64,000 nt of DNA from NCBI RefSeq assembly GCF_900580865.1, contig NZ_UTBZ01000169.1, forward strand, positions 1 to 64,000, given 5' to 3'. This DNA comes from Pseudomonas viridiflava (GTDB taxonomy: Bacteria > Pseudomonadota > Gammaproteobacteria > Pseudomonadales > Pseudomonadaceae). The notes under the pieces were generated by a model. The model searched no databases. It was given only the letters and a program-made list of their open reading frames with translations, and was not told the origin of the DNA. This document shows positions 16,621 to 25,370 of this stretch, one piece after another (position 1 is the first letter of the stretch; each line of letters begins with the position of its first letter). The translations under genes were made by a program, and so were the position numbers.

Positions 16621-17970
16621 TCAGCCTTTGCTCGGGTCAGGCAGCGCGGTGCTGGCGCCGAGCTTGTTGAGGAAGAACAGGTACACCAGACCCAGGGCAA
16701 TCCAGATCAGGCCGAGTTTCTGCGCATCGACGCCCATGTTGTACATGATGGCCGCGACGATGATGAAGCCGATCACCGGGCAGATCAGGTGACGCACGAC
16801 CTGGCCGGACTTCTGCCGACGCCAGTAGTAGTTGATCACTGTCAGGTGCAGCAGCATGAAACCGCTGAGCGCGCCGAAGTTGACCAGCGAGGTCAGGGTG
16901 TCGACCGAGTTGATGAACAGGTAGCAGATCACCAGCGACAGCACGGCGACCAGATAAATGCTCAGGTACGGCGTGTTGTGTTTCGGATGCACCTTGGCCA
17001 GCACCTTCGGCATTTTGCCGTCGCGGGCCATGCCGAACAGCAGGCGCGAGACCGCGGCTTGTGAGGTGATTGCCACGGCCACGCCCCAGGCCAATGCCGT
17101 CGCGACAGCGGTCAGGGTCGCCAGCCAGCTGCCGGCGGCGATTTCGGCGATTTCATAGAACGCGGTGTCGGCGGATTTGAAGCCCATGCCTGCCGCCAGA
17201 TCGGTGGCGATCCAGGTTTGTGCAACGAAAATCACGCCCATGACCACCAGAGTTATCAACGCAGCTTTGCCGACGCTTTTGCCCGGATCGCCTTTGATTT
17301 CTTCAGCGAGGGTGGAGATCGCATCGAAGCCGAGGAACGACAGCACCGCAATCGACACCGCTTGCATCAGCAGGGCGAAGTTGAAGGTTTCCGGGTGATA
17401 CAGCGGCGCCAGAGTCAACTCGCCGTTACCGCCACCGTTGTGCAGGGCATTCCAGGCATAGAACAGGAAGATGCCGAGTACCACCAGTTGCGCCAGCAGG
17501 AAGATGATGTTCATCCGAGCGGTGAAGGTGATGCCGCGCAGGTTGACGAAGGTCGCGCTGACCAGAAACGCCAGAATGAAGCCGACTTTCGGAATGTCCG
17601 GGTACAAATGGTTGAGCGCCATCGCCGCGTAGACATAGAGCAGCGGCGGGATCAGCAGGTAATCGAGCAGCATCAGCCAACCGGCGATAAAGCCGACGTG
17701 CTGATTGAGGCCGCGTTGCGCGTAGGAATATACCGAACCTGCGATCGGAAAGGCCTTGGCCATGCTGCCGTAGCTCAGCGCGGTGAACAGCATCGCCACC
17801 ATGCCGATGATGTACGCCAGCGGCACCATCCCCGGGGCTTCGGCGTTGACGTAGCCATACACCCCGAACGGGGCGATGGGGATCATGAAGATCATCCCGT
17901 ACACCACCAGGTCGGTCAGCGTCAGGCTACGTTTCAACTCTTGCTTGTAGCCGAATTCTTCAATTTCCAT
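16621..17970 (-). CDS. APC-family amino acid or polyamine permease
   Basis: 449 residues, about twelve membrane segments. The N-terminal half carries the APC pattern (MIPIAPFGVYG, GSVYSYAQRG, FLGFDAISTLAEE). It resembles the putrescine/amino acid importers of the PuuP/YeeF type. I start at the ATG at 17970, with AAGGAG upstream; a TTG three codons earlier is less likely. It sits between an amidohydrolase and the AruF-like gene. It probably brings in the substrate of this operon. Substrate not determined. Confidence 0.85.
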   Translation of the reverse strand: MEIEEFGYKQELKRSLTLTDLVVYGMIFMIPIAPFGVYGYVNAEAPGMVPLAYIIGMVAMLFTALSYGSMAKAFPIAGSVYSYAQRGLNQHVGFIAGWLMLLDYLLIPPLLYVYAAMALNHLYPDIPKVGFILAFLVSATFVNLRGITFTARMNIIFLLAQLVVLGIFLFYAWNALHNGGGNGELTLAPLYHPETFNFALLMQAVSIAVLSFLGFDAISTLAEEIKGDPGKSVGKAALITLVVMGVIFVAQTWIATDLAAGMGFKSADTAFYEIAEIAAGSWLATLTAVATALAWGVAVAITSQAAVSRLLFGMARDGKMPKVLAKVHPKHNTPYLSIYLVAVLSLVICYLFINSVDTLTSLVNFGALSGFMLLHLTVINYYWRRQKSGQVVRHLICPVIGFIIVAAIMYNMGVDAQKLGLIWIALGLVYLFFLNKLGASTALPDPSKG

Positions 17971-18051
17971 GAAGCGCAACTCCTTGTCAGCCAGTCGGTC
18001 GTTTTAGTTGTTATCGGTCCATCGTTTACAGCGTCAGCAATCTTTCATTCA

Positions 18052-18804
18052 TTACAGCAATGGCGCGAGGTATCCGGCCCAGCGCGATACGGCTTCGGGG
18101 CTGCGCAGCAAGTCATTGCGCACCTCGATCAGCACGGAATCGAGGCCACGGGCATCGCCGTGCACCGGCACGGTCATGTCGCCCAGCGGATCAATCTTGT
18201 AGGGCTGGTTGCCGGCCACTTTCAGCGGATGCTCGCCGAGGCCGTCGAGCAGGCGTTGCGCGTAGGTCTTGGCCTGACCGAACAGCACGCCGATTTCCAG
18301 CGGTCGCGGCTGGCCGTAATACACCGGGGTGAAACTGTGAATCCCCACCACACGCACCGCTTGGCCCTGAGCAACACGCTCGTCGATCAAGGTTTGCAAG
18401 CGCGCGTGAAACGGCTTGAACAGGGTCTGGCGGCGGTAGTCGCGGGTGGCTTCGTCCAGTTCACGATTGCCCGGCACCTGATAGATTTCGCTTTGCGCCG
18501 GAATGCTGTCCGGGGCGTGGCGTGGCCGGTTCAGGTCGATCAGCAGCCGCGAATAATTGGCGCTCAACAGGGTGGCGCCGAGCCTTTCCGATAGCTGTTC
18601 AGCCAGTTGCAACGCACCTATGTCCCAGGCGATGTGTTCAGCGGCGGCGGCAGCGTCCAGGCCCAGATTGTTCAGGGCTTCGGGGATGTAGCGGCTGGCG
18701 TGTTCGCACACCAGAATCACCGGGTGCGTCGAGTCAGCGCGGCTCAGGTTGTAGGCCGGTCGGGTGTACAGCCCAAGCTCAGCGGATTCAGTACAGGCGT
18801 GCAT
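18052..18804 (-). CDS. N-formylglutamate amidohydrolase-family protein
   Basis: About 250 residues of the HutG-like N-formylglutamate amidohydrolase family. CEHASRYIPE near the N terminus, the SRLLIDLNRPR segment, VVGIHSFTPVYYG and the final SVLIEVRNDLL are typical, and supply His/Glu metal ligands. No histidine-utilisation genes surround it, so the natural substrate may be another N-acylated or gamma-linked amino acid. The start is either ATG 18804 or GTG 18813; both overlap the end of the preceding ligase gene, showing translational coupling. Confidence 0.78.
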   Translation of the reverse strand: MHACTESAELGLYTRPAYNLSRADSTHPVILVCEHASRYIPEALNNLGLDAAAAAEHIAWDIGALQLAEQLSERLGATLLSANYSRLLIDLNRPRHAPDSIPAQSEIYQVPGNRELDEATRDYRRQTLFKPFHARLQTLIDERVAQGQAVRVVGIHSFTPVYYGQPRPLEIGVLFGQAKTYAQRLLDGLGEHPLKVAGNQPYKIDPLGDMTVPVHGDARGLDSVLIEVRNDLLRSPEAVSRWAGYLAPLL

Positions 18805-20119
18805 AGTGCTCACACAAGTCAGCGGGCGAGAGCTGTTCCGTCAGCGCCAGTTCCTCGATTTTCAGGGCGTAATAGGTGTCGAGCAGCGGCTTGGGCAGCC
18901 ATGCAGTGAAGGCGCCACTGTTGCGCAGGCAATCCAGCGCCTGGGCCAGCGAGGCGGGCAAGGCAACGATGCCCCGCGCCTGGCGTTGCTCGTCGTTGAG
19001 TGAATCGGGAATTTCGTCGGTGATCGCGTTCAGTGCCAGGCGCTGTTCAATGCCCAGACGCCCGGCGATCAACAGCGCGGCCATGGCCAGATGCGGCGAG
19101 GCGGTGGCGTCCATGGCGCGGAATTCGAGGTTGAACTGCTGGGCCACGGATTTGCCGCCGAGGGTCACCGTCGGGCAGATGCGCAGCGCCGCCTCGCGGT
19201 TCTGTTGACCCAGACAGGCGTAGGACGCGCTCCAGTGATGCGGCTGTAAACGCTCATACGACACCGGCGTCGGTGCGGTGAAAGCACAGAGTGCCGGCAA
19301 GTAATGCAGGATCCCCGCCGCCCAGTGCTGGCCGAGGCTCGACAGACCGTTGCTGGTGCCAGCGTCGTAAAGCATCGGCTGACCGCCCAGATCGAGCAGG
19401 CTGACATGCAAGTGCACGCCGTTGCACACCGCATCGGCGGCGGTCTTCGGTGCGAAGCTCAGGTCGAGGCCCATTTGCCGGGCAATCTCGCGGGTGATCT
19501 CGCGCACGTTGACGGCGCGATCTGCCGCTGCCACGCCGAGCGTCGGGCGGCAGGTAATTTCGTACTGGTGCTTGCCGTACTCCGGCAGAAACATTTCCGG
19601 CTCGACACCGCCGGCGCGCAAGGCGCTGAGCAGCCAGCCACCGAACTCGGCACCTTGGCGCTGGGCTTCGAGGGAGAACGCCAGATGTTCGGCAAAACCG
19701 GCGTGCAGGTTGAATTCGTGTTCGAACGCGGCGTTGACCTGTAAACCCAGCTCATCGCGATAACGCTCGATTTCATCGCGCAACAGTGTGCGCGGGCAGG
19801 CGCCCCACGGCCGGCCATCGGTTTCGCGGATATCACCGTGGATGAAATCCAGCGCCGGCGCGTCGACGTCCGGGCCGTTGCCGACGGTGACGCGGCTGCC
19901 CAGATCGGGAATCAACCGCAGATCGCCATAGGCGCCCCACGGATTGGTTGAAGCAATGATGTCCTGCGGCGTCAACGCGCTGTTGGCCGGCACCCAGCCG
20001 CACCCGGCGGCCTGATAATGCTCAAGCTCATCAGTGGGAAACGAGCGGCCACGGGTAATACCGATCAGGTCGGTGGTGACCAGCGTGGTCATCGGTAGCG
20101 GCGTCAGGCGGGTGCTCAT
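18788..20119 (-). CDS. Glutamine synthetase-like ligase
   Basis: 443 residues. The glutamine synthetase catalytic fold is visible: FEHEFNL, EYGKHQYEITCRP, the NGVHLHVSL ATP/glutamate segment, NREAALRI and the late FNLEFRAMDATASPHL. The N-terminal part is divergent from GlnA. It most resembles gamma-glutamylamide ligases such as those of polyamine catabolism (PauA/PuuA group). It would join glutamate to an amine. The ATG at 20119 overlaps the preceding stop by four bases (ATGA). GGAG is upstream. Confidence 0.8.
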   Translation of the reverse strand: MSTRLTPLPMTTLVTTDLIGITRGRSFPTDELEHYQAAGCGWVPANSALTPQDIIASTNPWGAYGDLRLIPDLGSRVTVGNGPDVDAPALDFIHGDIRETDGRPWGACPRTLLRDEIERYRDELGLQVNAAFEHEFNLHAGFAEHLAFSLEAQRQGAEFGGWLLSALRAGGVEPEMFLPEYGKHQYEITCRPTLGVAAADRAVNVREITREIARQMGLDLSFAPKTAADAVCNGVHLHVSLLDLGGQPMLYDAGTSNGLSSLGQHWAAGILHYLPALCAFTAPTPVSYERLQPHHWSASYACLGQQNREAALRICPTVTLGGKSVAQQFNLEFRAMDATASPHLAMAALLIAGRLGIEQRLALNAITDEIPDSLNDEQRQARGIVALPASLAQALDCLRNSGAFTAWLPKPLLDTYYALKIEELALTEQLSPADLCEHYARLY

Positions 20120-20760
20120 GGCTGCATCTCCTGCAGGCGGGCGAGCACGGTGTCGGTGTCGGTGATCCAGCAGTAACCCTTGATCGCATTCAGGCAGGCG
20201 TGATGGCGTTCGGCGCTGTAAGTGGCGCAGGCATCTTCCACCAGCGTGACCAGATAGCCGCGATCGGCGGCGTCGCGCACGGCCATGTCCACGCATTGGT
20301 CAGTGACGATGCCGGCGATGATCAGGTGACGGGTTTGCAGGTTGCGTAGCACGTAGTCGATGTTGGTCGAGTTGAAGACGCCCGATGACGTCTTCGGCAG
20401 GACGATCTCGTTTTCCACCGGGCTCAGGTCTTCAATGATCCTGGCCTGCACGCTGCCTTTGGGCAGATGCATGTCGGAGAGTTTGTGATCGAGCGAGCGG
20501 TCGCGACCATCAGCTGTAAGGCTTTCGATAATGGTGTGCAGCACATTCTGCCGGGCCTCGCGAAAGGCACTGAGCAAACGACGTTGGTTGGGCACCACCT
20601 GCATGTGCGCGCGGGTCAGGAAATACTCGGCGTCAGGCCCATTGAGGTGCGCGTCGAACTGCGGTTCGAGCCAGGCACGCTGCATGTCCACCAGCAACAG
20701 CGCGGTGTGATCGGTGACAAACGGCAAGTCCCGCGGCGAGCGGTGGGGAAGGCTGAACAT
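20116..20760 (-). CDS. Isochorismatase-family cysteine hydrolase
   Basis: 214 residues. The catalytic triad of the family is present: Asp in LLLVDMQ near residue 25, Lys in VLPKTSSGVF, and Cys in GIVTDQCVDMAVRDAADRG. Relatives hydrolyse amides such as N-carbamoylsarcosine, ureidoacrylate or nicotinamide. It follows the regulator gene after two bases and overlaps the ligase gene by four, so it is part of the same operon. Substrate not known. Confidence 0.82.
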   Translation of the reverse strand: MFSLPHRSPRDLPFVTDHTALLLVDMQRAWLEPQFDAHLNGPDAEYFLTRAHMQVVPNQRRLLSAFREARQNVLHTIIESLTADGRDRSLDHKLSDMHLPKGSVQARIIEDLSPVENEIVLPKTSSGVFNSTNIDYVLRNLQTRHLIIAGIVTDQCVDMAVRDAADRGYLVTLVEDACATYSAERHHACLNAIKGYCWITDTDTVLARLQEMQP

Positions 20761-20762
20761 CC

Positions 20763-21617
20763 TTATTTATCCTCCAGCAGGTGGGTGTTGAAGTCATTGC
20801 GCAGCGCATCGATGCCTTCCAGGCGATCGGCGAGGTTTTCGGTGCGCAAGGTCAGGCAGGCAATCAGTGCTTCGACCTGAGCCAGCGCCGGCACCATGGT
20901 GTCGAACGGCGAGGCCGATTCCACCGGGGCGCTGATGATCAGGTCGGCCAGTTCGCGCAGTGGCGAGGCATAGATATCGGTGAACAGCACCACGCGGGCG
21001 TTGTTGTTTTTCGCCGCACTGGCGACCCGCAGGGCCTGAGTCTGGTAGCGGCGGTAGTCGAACAGCAGCACCACGTCCTGGCGTTGCAGATCGAACAGTC
21101 GATCAGGCAGTTGCGCGTTGTCTTCCAGCGCGAAGCAACCGGGGCGCAGCAGCCGCAGGTGATTGAGCAGGTAAGTGGCCATCAGGCTGCTGAAACGGCC
21201 GCCGAAGCAGTACACCTGATGCCGGGCATCGAGCAGCCAGTCGGTGAGAATGCGCACGTCTTCGGGTTGGGTCAGCGATTGGGTTTCGACCAGCAGGCGA
21301 TGGCTGTCGCCCAGATAGTGGCTCCAGGCGTCGTCCTTGTGCTGATGGGCGCGCGGTTGCAACAGCGTGCGCGGCGAGCGCAGGCGGTGGTCCATGTCGC
21401 TGAGCAGGGCATCCTGGAATTCGGCATAACCGCCGAAGCCGAGTTTTTTCACCAGCCGCACAATGGTCGGATCGCTGACGCCGGCATGTTCGGCCAGACG
21501 CGCCATCGGTCCCAGACCGTTACGTGGGTACTGATCCAGCAAGGCGCGAACGACTTTGCGCTCCGACGGCGTAAGATCCAGGCCGGGATCGGTGATCAGG
21601 TCTCTGAGAGGGGGCAT
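20763..21617 (-). CDS. RpiR/MurR-family regulator
   Basis: 284 residues. An N-terminal RpiR helix-turn-helix (HAGVSDPTIVRLVKKLGFGG) is followed by a SIS sugar-isomerase-like ligand domain at about 120-260. It is the first gene of the seven-gene operon and probably its regulator. ATG 21617 with AGGAG is preferred; an upstream in-frame ATG at 21656 would add 13 residues. An 18-bp palindrome lies 60 bp upstream. RpiR proteins usually bind phosphosugars, but those heading amino acid operons are also known. Confidence 0.85.
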   Translation of the reverse strand: MPPLRDLITDPGLDLTPSERKVVRALLDQYPRNGLGPMARLAEHAGVSDPTIVRLVKKLGFGGYAEFQDALLSDMDHRLRSPRTLLQPRAHQHKDDAWSHYLGDSHRLLVETQSLTQPEDVRILTDWLLDARHQVYCFGGRFSSLMATYLLNHLRLLRPGCFALEDNAQLPDRLFDLQRQDVVLLFDYRRYQTQALRVASAAKNNNARVVLFTDIYASPLRELADLIISAPVESASPFDTMVPALAQVEALIACLTLRTENLADRLEGIDALRNDFNTHLLEDK

Positions 21618-21676
21618 CCGGGCTCCTGCTGGATGAGGGTGTTGAATTCGCTTCATAATCCGTTAAAACAGTATTT

Positions 21677-21694
21677 ATGTAACTGACGTTACAT
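21677..21694. promoter_or_regulatory. Palindromic operator candidate upstream of the rpiR-led operon
   Basis: ATGTAAC-TGAC-GTTACAT, seven-base perfect arms with a four-base spacer, 60 bp upstream of the regulator ATG. It may be the binding site for the RpiR protein, giving autoregulation (inference). In the rest of the 322-bp gap between 21618 and 21940 I see no gene or riboswitch. Confidence 0.45.
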
Positions 21695-21940
21695 GTCTAG
21701 TGAATTTTTCAGCGTGTTGAAACAACGCCAAAATGGCGCGCGGTGCCCGTGTAACAAGGGCTACACGGATTTCGACCGGCCTTGTAGTCCATTGCCCACA
21801 ACGGTGTGAGATATTGCCGCATTCCTGCCGTCGTCGGTTTTTCCGGTGACTATCCGGCAGCCCCGCAACCCTCGGTTTACGGCACAATTGCCAACAGAGC
21901 GGCTTTACGTCGTTGATTTTGATGAAGGCCTACCGGAGCG

Positions 21941-22516
21941 ATGCCTGTGCAGACCATTCGTTTGACATTGATTTGCCATGCACGAACCGTCGCACAGAAA
22001 TTGGCGTGTTTTCCTACGAATGAACCCGTTGAAAATATCGAACTGGCGTCAGGCGCACTGGCCGAGCGTTTCGACGCCGCGCGGCACTTGATTTGCGCGC
22101 CGGAATTACGCACGCGGCAGACGGCGGCGTGGTTTGGCGCGGATGCGCAGATCGATGAGGCGCTGCGCGATTGTGACTGGGGACGCTGGCACGGGGTGTC
22201 GATCAAGGATCTGCAACGCTCGGAAGCCGCCGCGCTGCAGGCCTGGCTGGAAGATCCCCACGCCACTCCGCATGACGGTGAGTCGGTGGCGCAGTTGTGC
22301 GAACGCGTGGCGCAGTGGCTGGCCAGCCTGCAAGCAACGCCGGGGCATGTAGTGGCGGTGACGCATCCGTTTGTCATCCGCGCCGCGCTGATCCATGTGG
22401 TGCGCGGTTCGTCATTTCATGACATTGATGTCGAACCGTTGTCGATGCTCGAACTGCGCTTCACCGGGCGCTGGCGGCTACGCTTGCCGGGCCTGGACGT
22501 TAAAGGAGCACTTTGA
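21941..22516 (+). CDS. Histidine phosphatase-like protein, coupled to cobF
   Basis: 191 residues. The later motifs of the phosphoglycerate-mutase-like family are present: APELRTRQTA, DCDWGRWHG, DGESVAQLCERV and THPFVIRAAL with the second His. The first motif, normally L-x-R-H-G, reads LICHART, so the Arg before the catalytic His is a Cys. It overlaps cobF by one base. Relatives next to cobalamin genes are alpha-ribazole phosphatases (CobC), a possible role. The odd first motif may reduce activity. Confidence 0.65.
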   Translation: MPVQTIRLTLICHARTVAQKLACFPTNEPVENIELASGALAERFDAARHLICAPELRTRQTAAWFGADAQIDEALRDCDWGRWHGVSIKDLQRSEAAALQAWLEDPHATPHDGESVAQLCERVAQWLASLQATPGHVVAVTHPFVIRAALIHVVRGSSFHDIDVEPLSMLELRFTGRWRLRLPGLDVKGAL

Positions 22517-23271
22517 TGAAACAACTGCTGGTGATCGGCATCGGTGCCGGGAATCCCGACTACATCACGATGCAGGCCGTGAAGGCGCTGAATCGCGTCG
22601 ATGTGTTCTTTTTGATGGATAAAGGCCAGAGCAAGGACAAACTGATCGACCTGCGTCGCGAGATTTGTGAGCGCTATATCGACGACTCTGACTATCGCTT
22701 CGTCGAAGCCCACAGCCCGGAGCGCGTGCGGGGTGATGTCGACTACACCGCCAGTGTCGACGAGCTGAACCGCGCCAAGCAGCACACCTTCGAGCGGTTG
22801 ATCAATGACGAGTTGTCTGACGGCCAGTGCGGCGGTTTCCTGGTGTGGGGCGATCCGGCGTTGTACGACAGCACCGTGCGCATCCTCCAGGTGATTCTCG
22901 CGTCGGGCGTGTGTGCCTTCGAGTTTGAAGTGATCCCCGGGATTACCAGTGTTCAGGCGTTGGCGGCGCAGCACAAAGTGCCGTTGAACACCATTGGTCG
23001 TTCCATCGAAATCACCACCGGGCGGCGTTTGGCGGCAGGGCAGGTGAGTGATACGGATAGTCTGGTGGTGATGCTTGATGCTGAGGATTCGTATCACCAA
23101 GTCGCGGATCGGCAGACCGAGATTTACTGGGGCGCTTACCTGGGCACACCGGACGAGATTCTGATCAGTGGCAAACTTGCGGACGTTGCGGATGAAATCG
23201 AGCGTGTGCGCAAGGCGGCGCGAGCGGAGCATGGGTGGATCATGGATACGTATTTGTTGCGCAAGCCTTAG
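22516..23271 (+). CDS. cobF: Precorrin-6A synthase (deacetylating)
   Basis: 251 residues of the tetrapyrrole methylase superfamily. The N-terminal VIGIGAGNPDYITMQAVKAL and the GGFLVWGDPALYDST loop are typical of CobF. The enzyme methylates precorrin-5 at C-1 and releases acetate in aerobic cobalamin synthesis. The ATG at 22516 has AAGGAG seven bases upstream and overlaps the previous stop (TGATG). Other cob genes are not in the window, so this is a separated cobF. Confidence 0.88.
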   Translation: MKQLLVIGIGAGNPDYITMQAVKALNRVDVFFLMDKGQSKDKLIDLRREICERYIDDSDYRFVEAHSPERVRGDVDYTASVDELNRAKQHTFERLINDELSDGQCGGFLVWGDPALYDSTVRILQVILASGVCAFEFEVIPGITSVQALAAQHKVPLNTIGRSIEITTGRRLAAGQVSDTDSLVVMLDAEDSYHQVADRQTEIYWGAYLGTPDEILISGKLADVADEIERVRKAARAEHGWIMDTYLLRKP

Positions 23272-23295
23272 ATTTTCGCTGGTCGGGCGGGCACC

Positions 23296-23360
23296 TTCGC
23301 GAGCAAGCTCGCTCCCACATTTTGAAATGCATTCCCTGTGGGAGCGAGCCTGCTCGCGAA
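23296..23360. repeat. Inverted REP pair (type B)
   Basis: Arms 23296-23318 and 23338-23360 match the GTGGGAGCGAG REP in opposite directions, downstream of cobF. Confidence 0.88.
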
Positions 23361-23395
23361 GGCGCCGGAACATTCAACGCACATTTCCAACAGGC

Positions 23396-23436
23396 AAAAA
23401 AACACCCGGTGCAACGCAAGTCGCACCGGGTTTTTG
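23396..23436. terminator. Bidirectional intrinsic terminator
   Basis: ACCCGGTGC (23404-23412) pairs with GCACCGGGT (23423-23431). A run of T follows on the plus side, and a run of A before the stem gives T on the minus side. It lies between the convergent ends of cobF and the thiolase gene and serves both. Confidence 0.8.
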
Positions 23437-23488
23437 TTGCCAGCAAGCGGCGGATGTCGTGGATCCGCCATTCACTGTTGAACTCTGG

Positions 23489-24670
23489 TTATGCGCGTTC
23501 CAGGGCCAGCGCCACACCCTGACCGCCGCCAATGCACAGGGTAGCGAGACCCTTTTTCGCATCACGCTTGATCATTTCATGCAGCAAGGTCACCAGCACA
23601 CGGCAACCCGATGCACCGATCGGGTGACCCAAGGCGATGGCACCGCCGTTGACGTTGACCTTGGCCAGATCCCATTGCAGATCCTTGGCCACGGCCAGCG
23701 ATTGTGCGGCGAAGGCTTCGTTGGCTTCGATCAGGTCTAGCTGGTCGATGTTCCAGCCGGCCTTGTCGAGGCAGCGGCGGGTCGCCGAAACCGGGCCGAT
23801 GCCCATGATTGCCGGATCAACGCCGGCGTTGGCGTAGGCAGCGATTTTCGCCAGAACCGGCAGGCCGAGGGCTTTGGCTTTCTCGGCGCTCATCAGGATG
23901 ACCGCTGCGGCGCCGTCATTCAGCGACGAAGCATTGCCGGCGGTGACGCTGCCGTCCTTTTTGAACGCCGGGCGCAGTTTCGCCAGGGATTCGGCGGTGG
24001 TGTCGCCACGCGGTTGCTCGTCGACCTTGAAAGCAACAGGATCGCCCTTGCGCTGTGGAATCAGGATCGGGGTGATTTCATCGACAAAGCGACCGGCCTC
24101 AATCGCGGCGGCGGCTTTCTGCTGAGAAGCGGCGGCGAAAGCATCTTGCTGCTCGCGACTGATCTCGTATTTGTCGACGAGGTTCTCGGCAGTGATGCCC
24201 ATGTGGTAATCGTTGAACGCATCCCACAGACCATCGCTGATCATGGTGTCGACGATTTGCGCGTGACCCATGCGCAGACCGGTGCGGGCGCCCGGCATCA
24301 CGTAGTTGGACAGGCTCATGTTTTCCTGACCGCCGGCGATGATCACGTCAGCGTCGCCGCAACGGATCGCCTGTGCGCCGAGGTGCAGGGCTTTCAGACC
24401 CGAACCGCAAACCTTGTTCAAAGTCAGCGCCGGCACGGCGTGGGGCAGGCCAGCCTTGATCGCCGACTGCCGCGCCGGGTTCTGGCCGGCGCCGGCAGTC
24501 AGCACCTGGCCCATGATCACTTCATCGACCTGCGCACCGTCCAGACCGGTTTGTTCGAGCAACTGGCGGATCACCGCCGCGCCCAGATCCACCGCGGACA
24601 CGCTGGCCAGAGAACCCTGGAAACTGCCGATCGCGGTACGCGTGGCGGCAACAATTACGACGTCTTGCAT
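23489..24670 (-). CDS. atoB: Acetyl-CoA acetyltransferase (thiolase)
   Basis: 393 residues. Nucleophile Cys88 in NKVCGSGLKA, His in GGAIALGHPIGASG and the second catalytic Cys in TLCIGGGQG are all in place. It interconverts acetoacetyl-CoA and two acetyl-CoA. The start at 24670 (MQDVVIVAATRT) has AGGAA upstream. It follows the two CoA-transferase genes with an 11-bp gap, giving an acetoacetate-degradation operon. Confidence 0.93.
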   Translation of the reverse strand: MQDVVIVAATRTAIGSFQGSLASVSAVDLGAAVIRQLLEQTGLDGAQVDEVIMGQVLTAGAGQNPARQSAIKAGLPHAVPALTLNKVCGSGLKALHLGAQAIRCGDADVIIAGGQENMSLSNYVMPGARTGLRMGHAQIVDTMISDGLWDAFNDYHMGITAENLVDKYEISREQQDAFAAASQQKAAAAIEAGRFVDEITPILIPQRKGDPVAFKVDEQPRGDTTAESLAKLRPAFKKDGSVTAGNASSLNDGAAAVILMSAEKAKALGLPVLAKIAAYANAGVDPAIMGIGPVSATRRCLDKAGWNIDQLDLIEANEAFAAQSLAVAKDLQWDLAKVNVNGGAIALGHPIGASGCRVLVTLLHEMIKRDAKKGLATLCIGGGQGVALALERA

Positions 24671-24681
24671 TTTCGAATTCC

Positions 24682-25347
24682 TCACTGGGCAGCGAACTGC
24701 ATTTCCGGTACGTGATCCGGGACGATCAGTTTACCAGCGGTTTTGGCGACGATTTCCTCGACGCTGACGCCAGGTGCGCGTTCCTTGAGGACAAAAGCGC
24801 CATTTTCGATTTCCAGGTAGGCGAGGTCGGTCAACACGCGTTTGATGCAACCGGCGCCGGTCAGCGGCAGGCTGCATTTGGCCAACAGTTTCGACTCACC
24901 ATCCTTGGAGGCGTGGGTCATGATCACGATGATGTTGTCGGCACCGGCCACCAGATCCATCGCGCCGCCCATGCCCTTGACCAGTTTGCCGGGGATCATC
25001 CATGAAGCGATGTTGCCCTCGACGTCGACTTCGAACGCGCCGAGCACGGTCAGGTCGACGTGGCCACCGCGGATCATCGCGAAGGATTCAGCAGAGTTGA
25101 AAATCGACGCGCCGATGCGCGCGGTCACGGTCTGTTTGCCGGCGTTGATCATGTCGGCGTCAATGGTGTCTTCAGTCGGAAACGGACCCATGCCGAGCAG
25201 GCCGTTTTCCGATTGCAGCATGACTTCCATGCCTTCGGGAATGTAGTTGGCGACCAGGGTCGGAATGCCGATGCCGAGGTTCACATAAAAGCCGTCCTGC
25301 ATTTCGCGGGCGACGCGCTGAGCCATTTGTTCGCGGGTAAGTGCCAT
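24682..25347 (-). CDS. 3-oxoacid CoA-transferase subunit B
   Basis: 221 residues. The catalytic Glu lies in QSENGLLGMG, preceded by the GIGIPTLVANYI segment. With subunit A it moves CoA from succinyl-CoA or acetyl-CoA to acetoacetate. It matches both ScoB and AtoA; the substrate choice cannot be made from sequence alone. It lies 23 bp after subunit A and 11 bp before the thiolase. Confidence 0.92.
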   Translation of the reverse strand: MALTREQMAQRVAREMQDGFYVNLGIGIPTLVANYIPEGMEVMLQSENGLLGMGPFPTEDTIDADMINAGKQTVTARIGASIFNSAESFAMIRGGHVDLTVLGAFEVDVEGNIASWMIPGKLVKGMGGAMDLVAGADNIIVIMTHASKDGESKLLAKCSLPLTGAGCIKRVLTDLAYLEIENGAFVLKERAPGVSVEEIVAKTAGKLIVPDHVPEMQFAAQ

Positions 25348-25370
25348 TTTTTATTCTCCGTCAGCCTGAA

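Noticed and set aside
21700..21940. Cobalamin riboswitch before the cobF operon
   Set aside because: I could not find the conserved B12-box or core segments.
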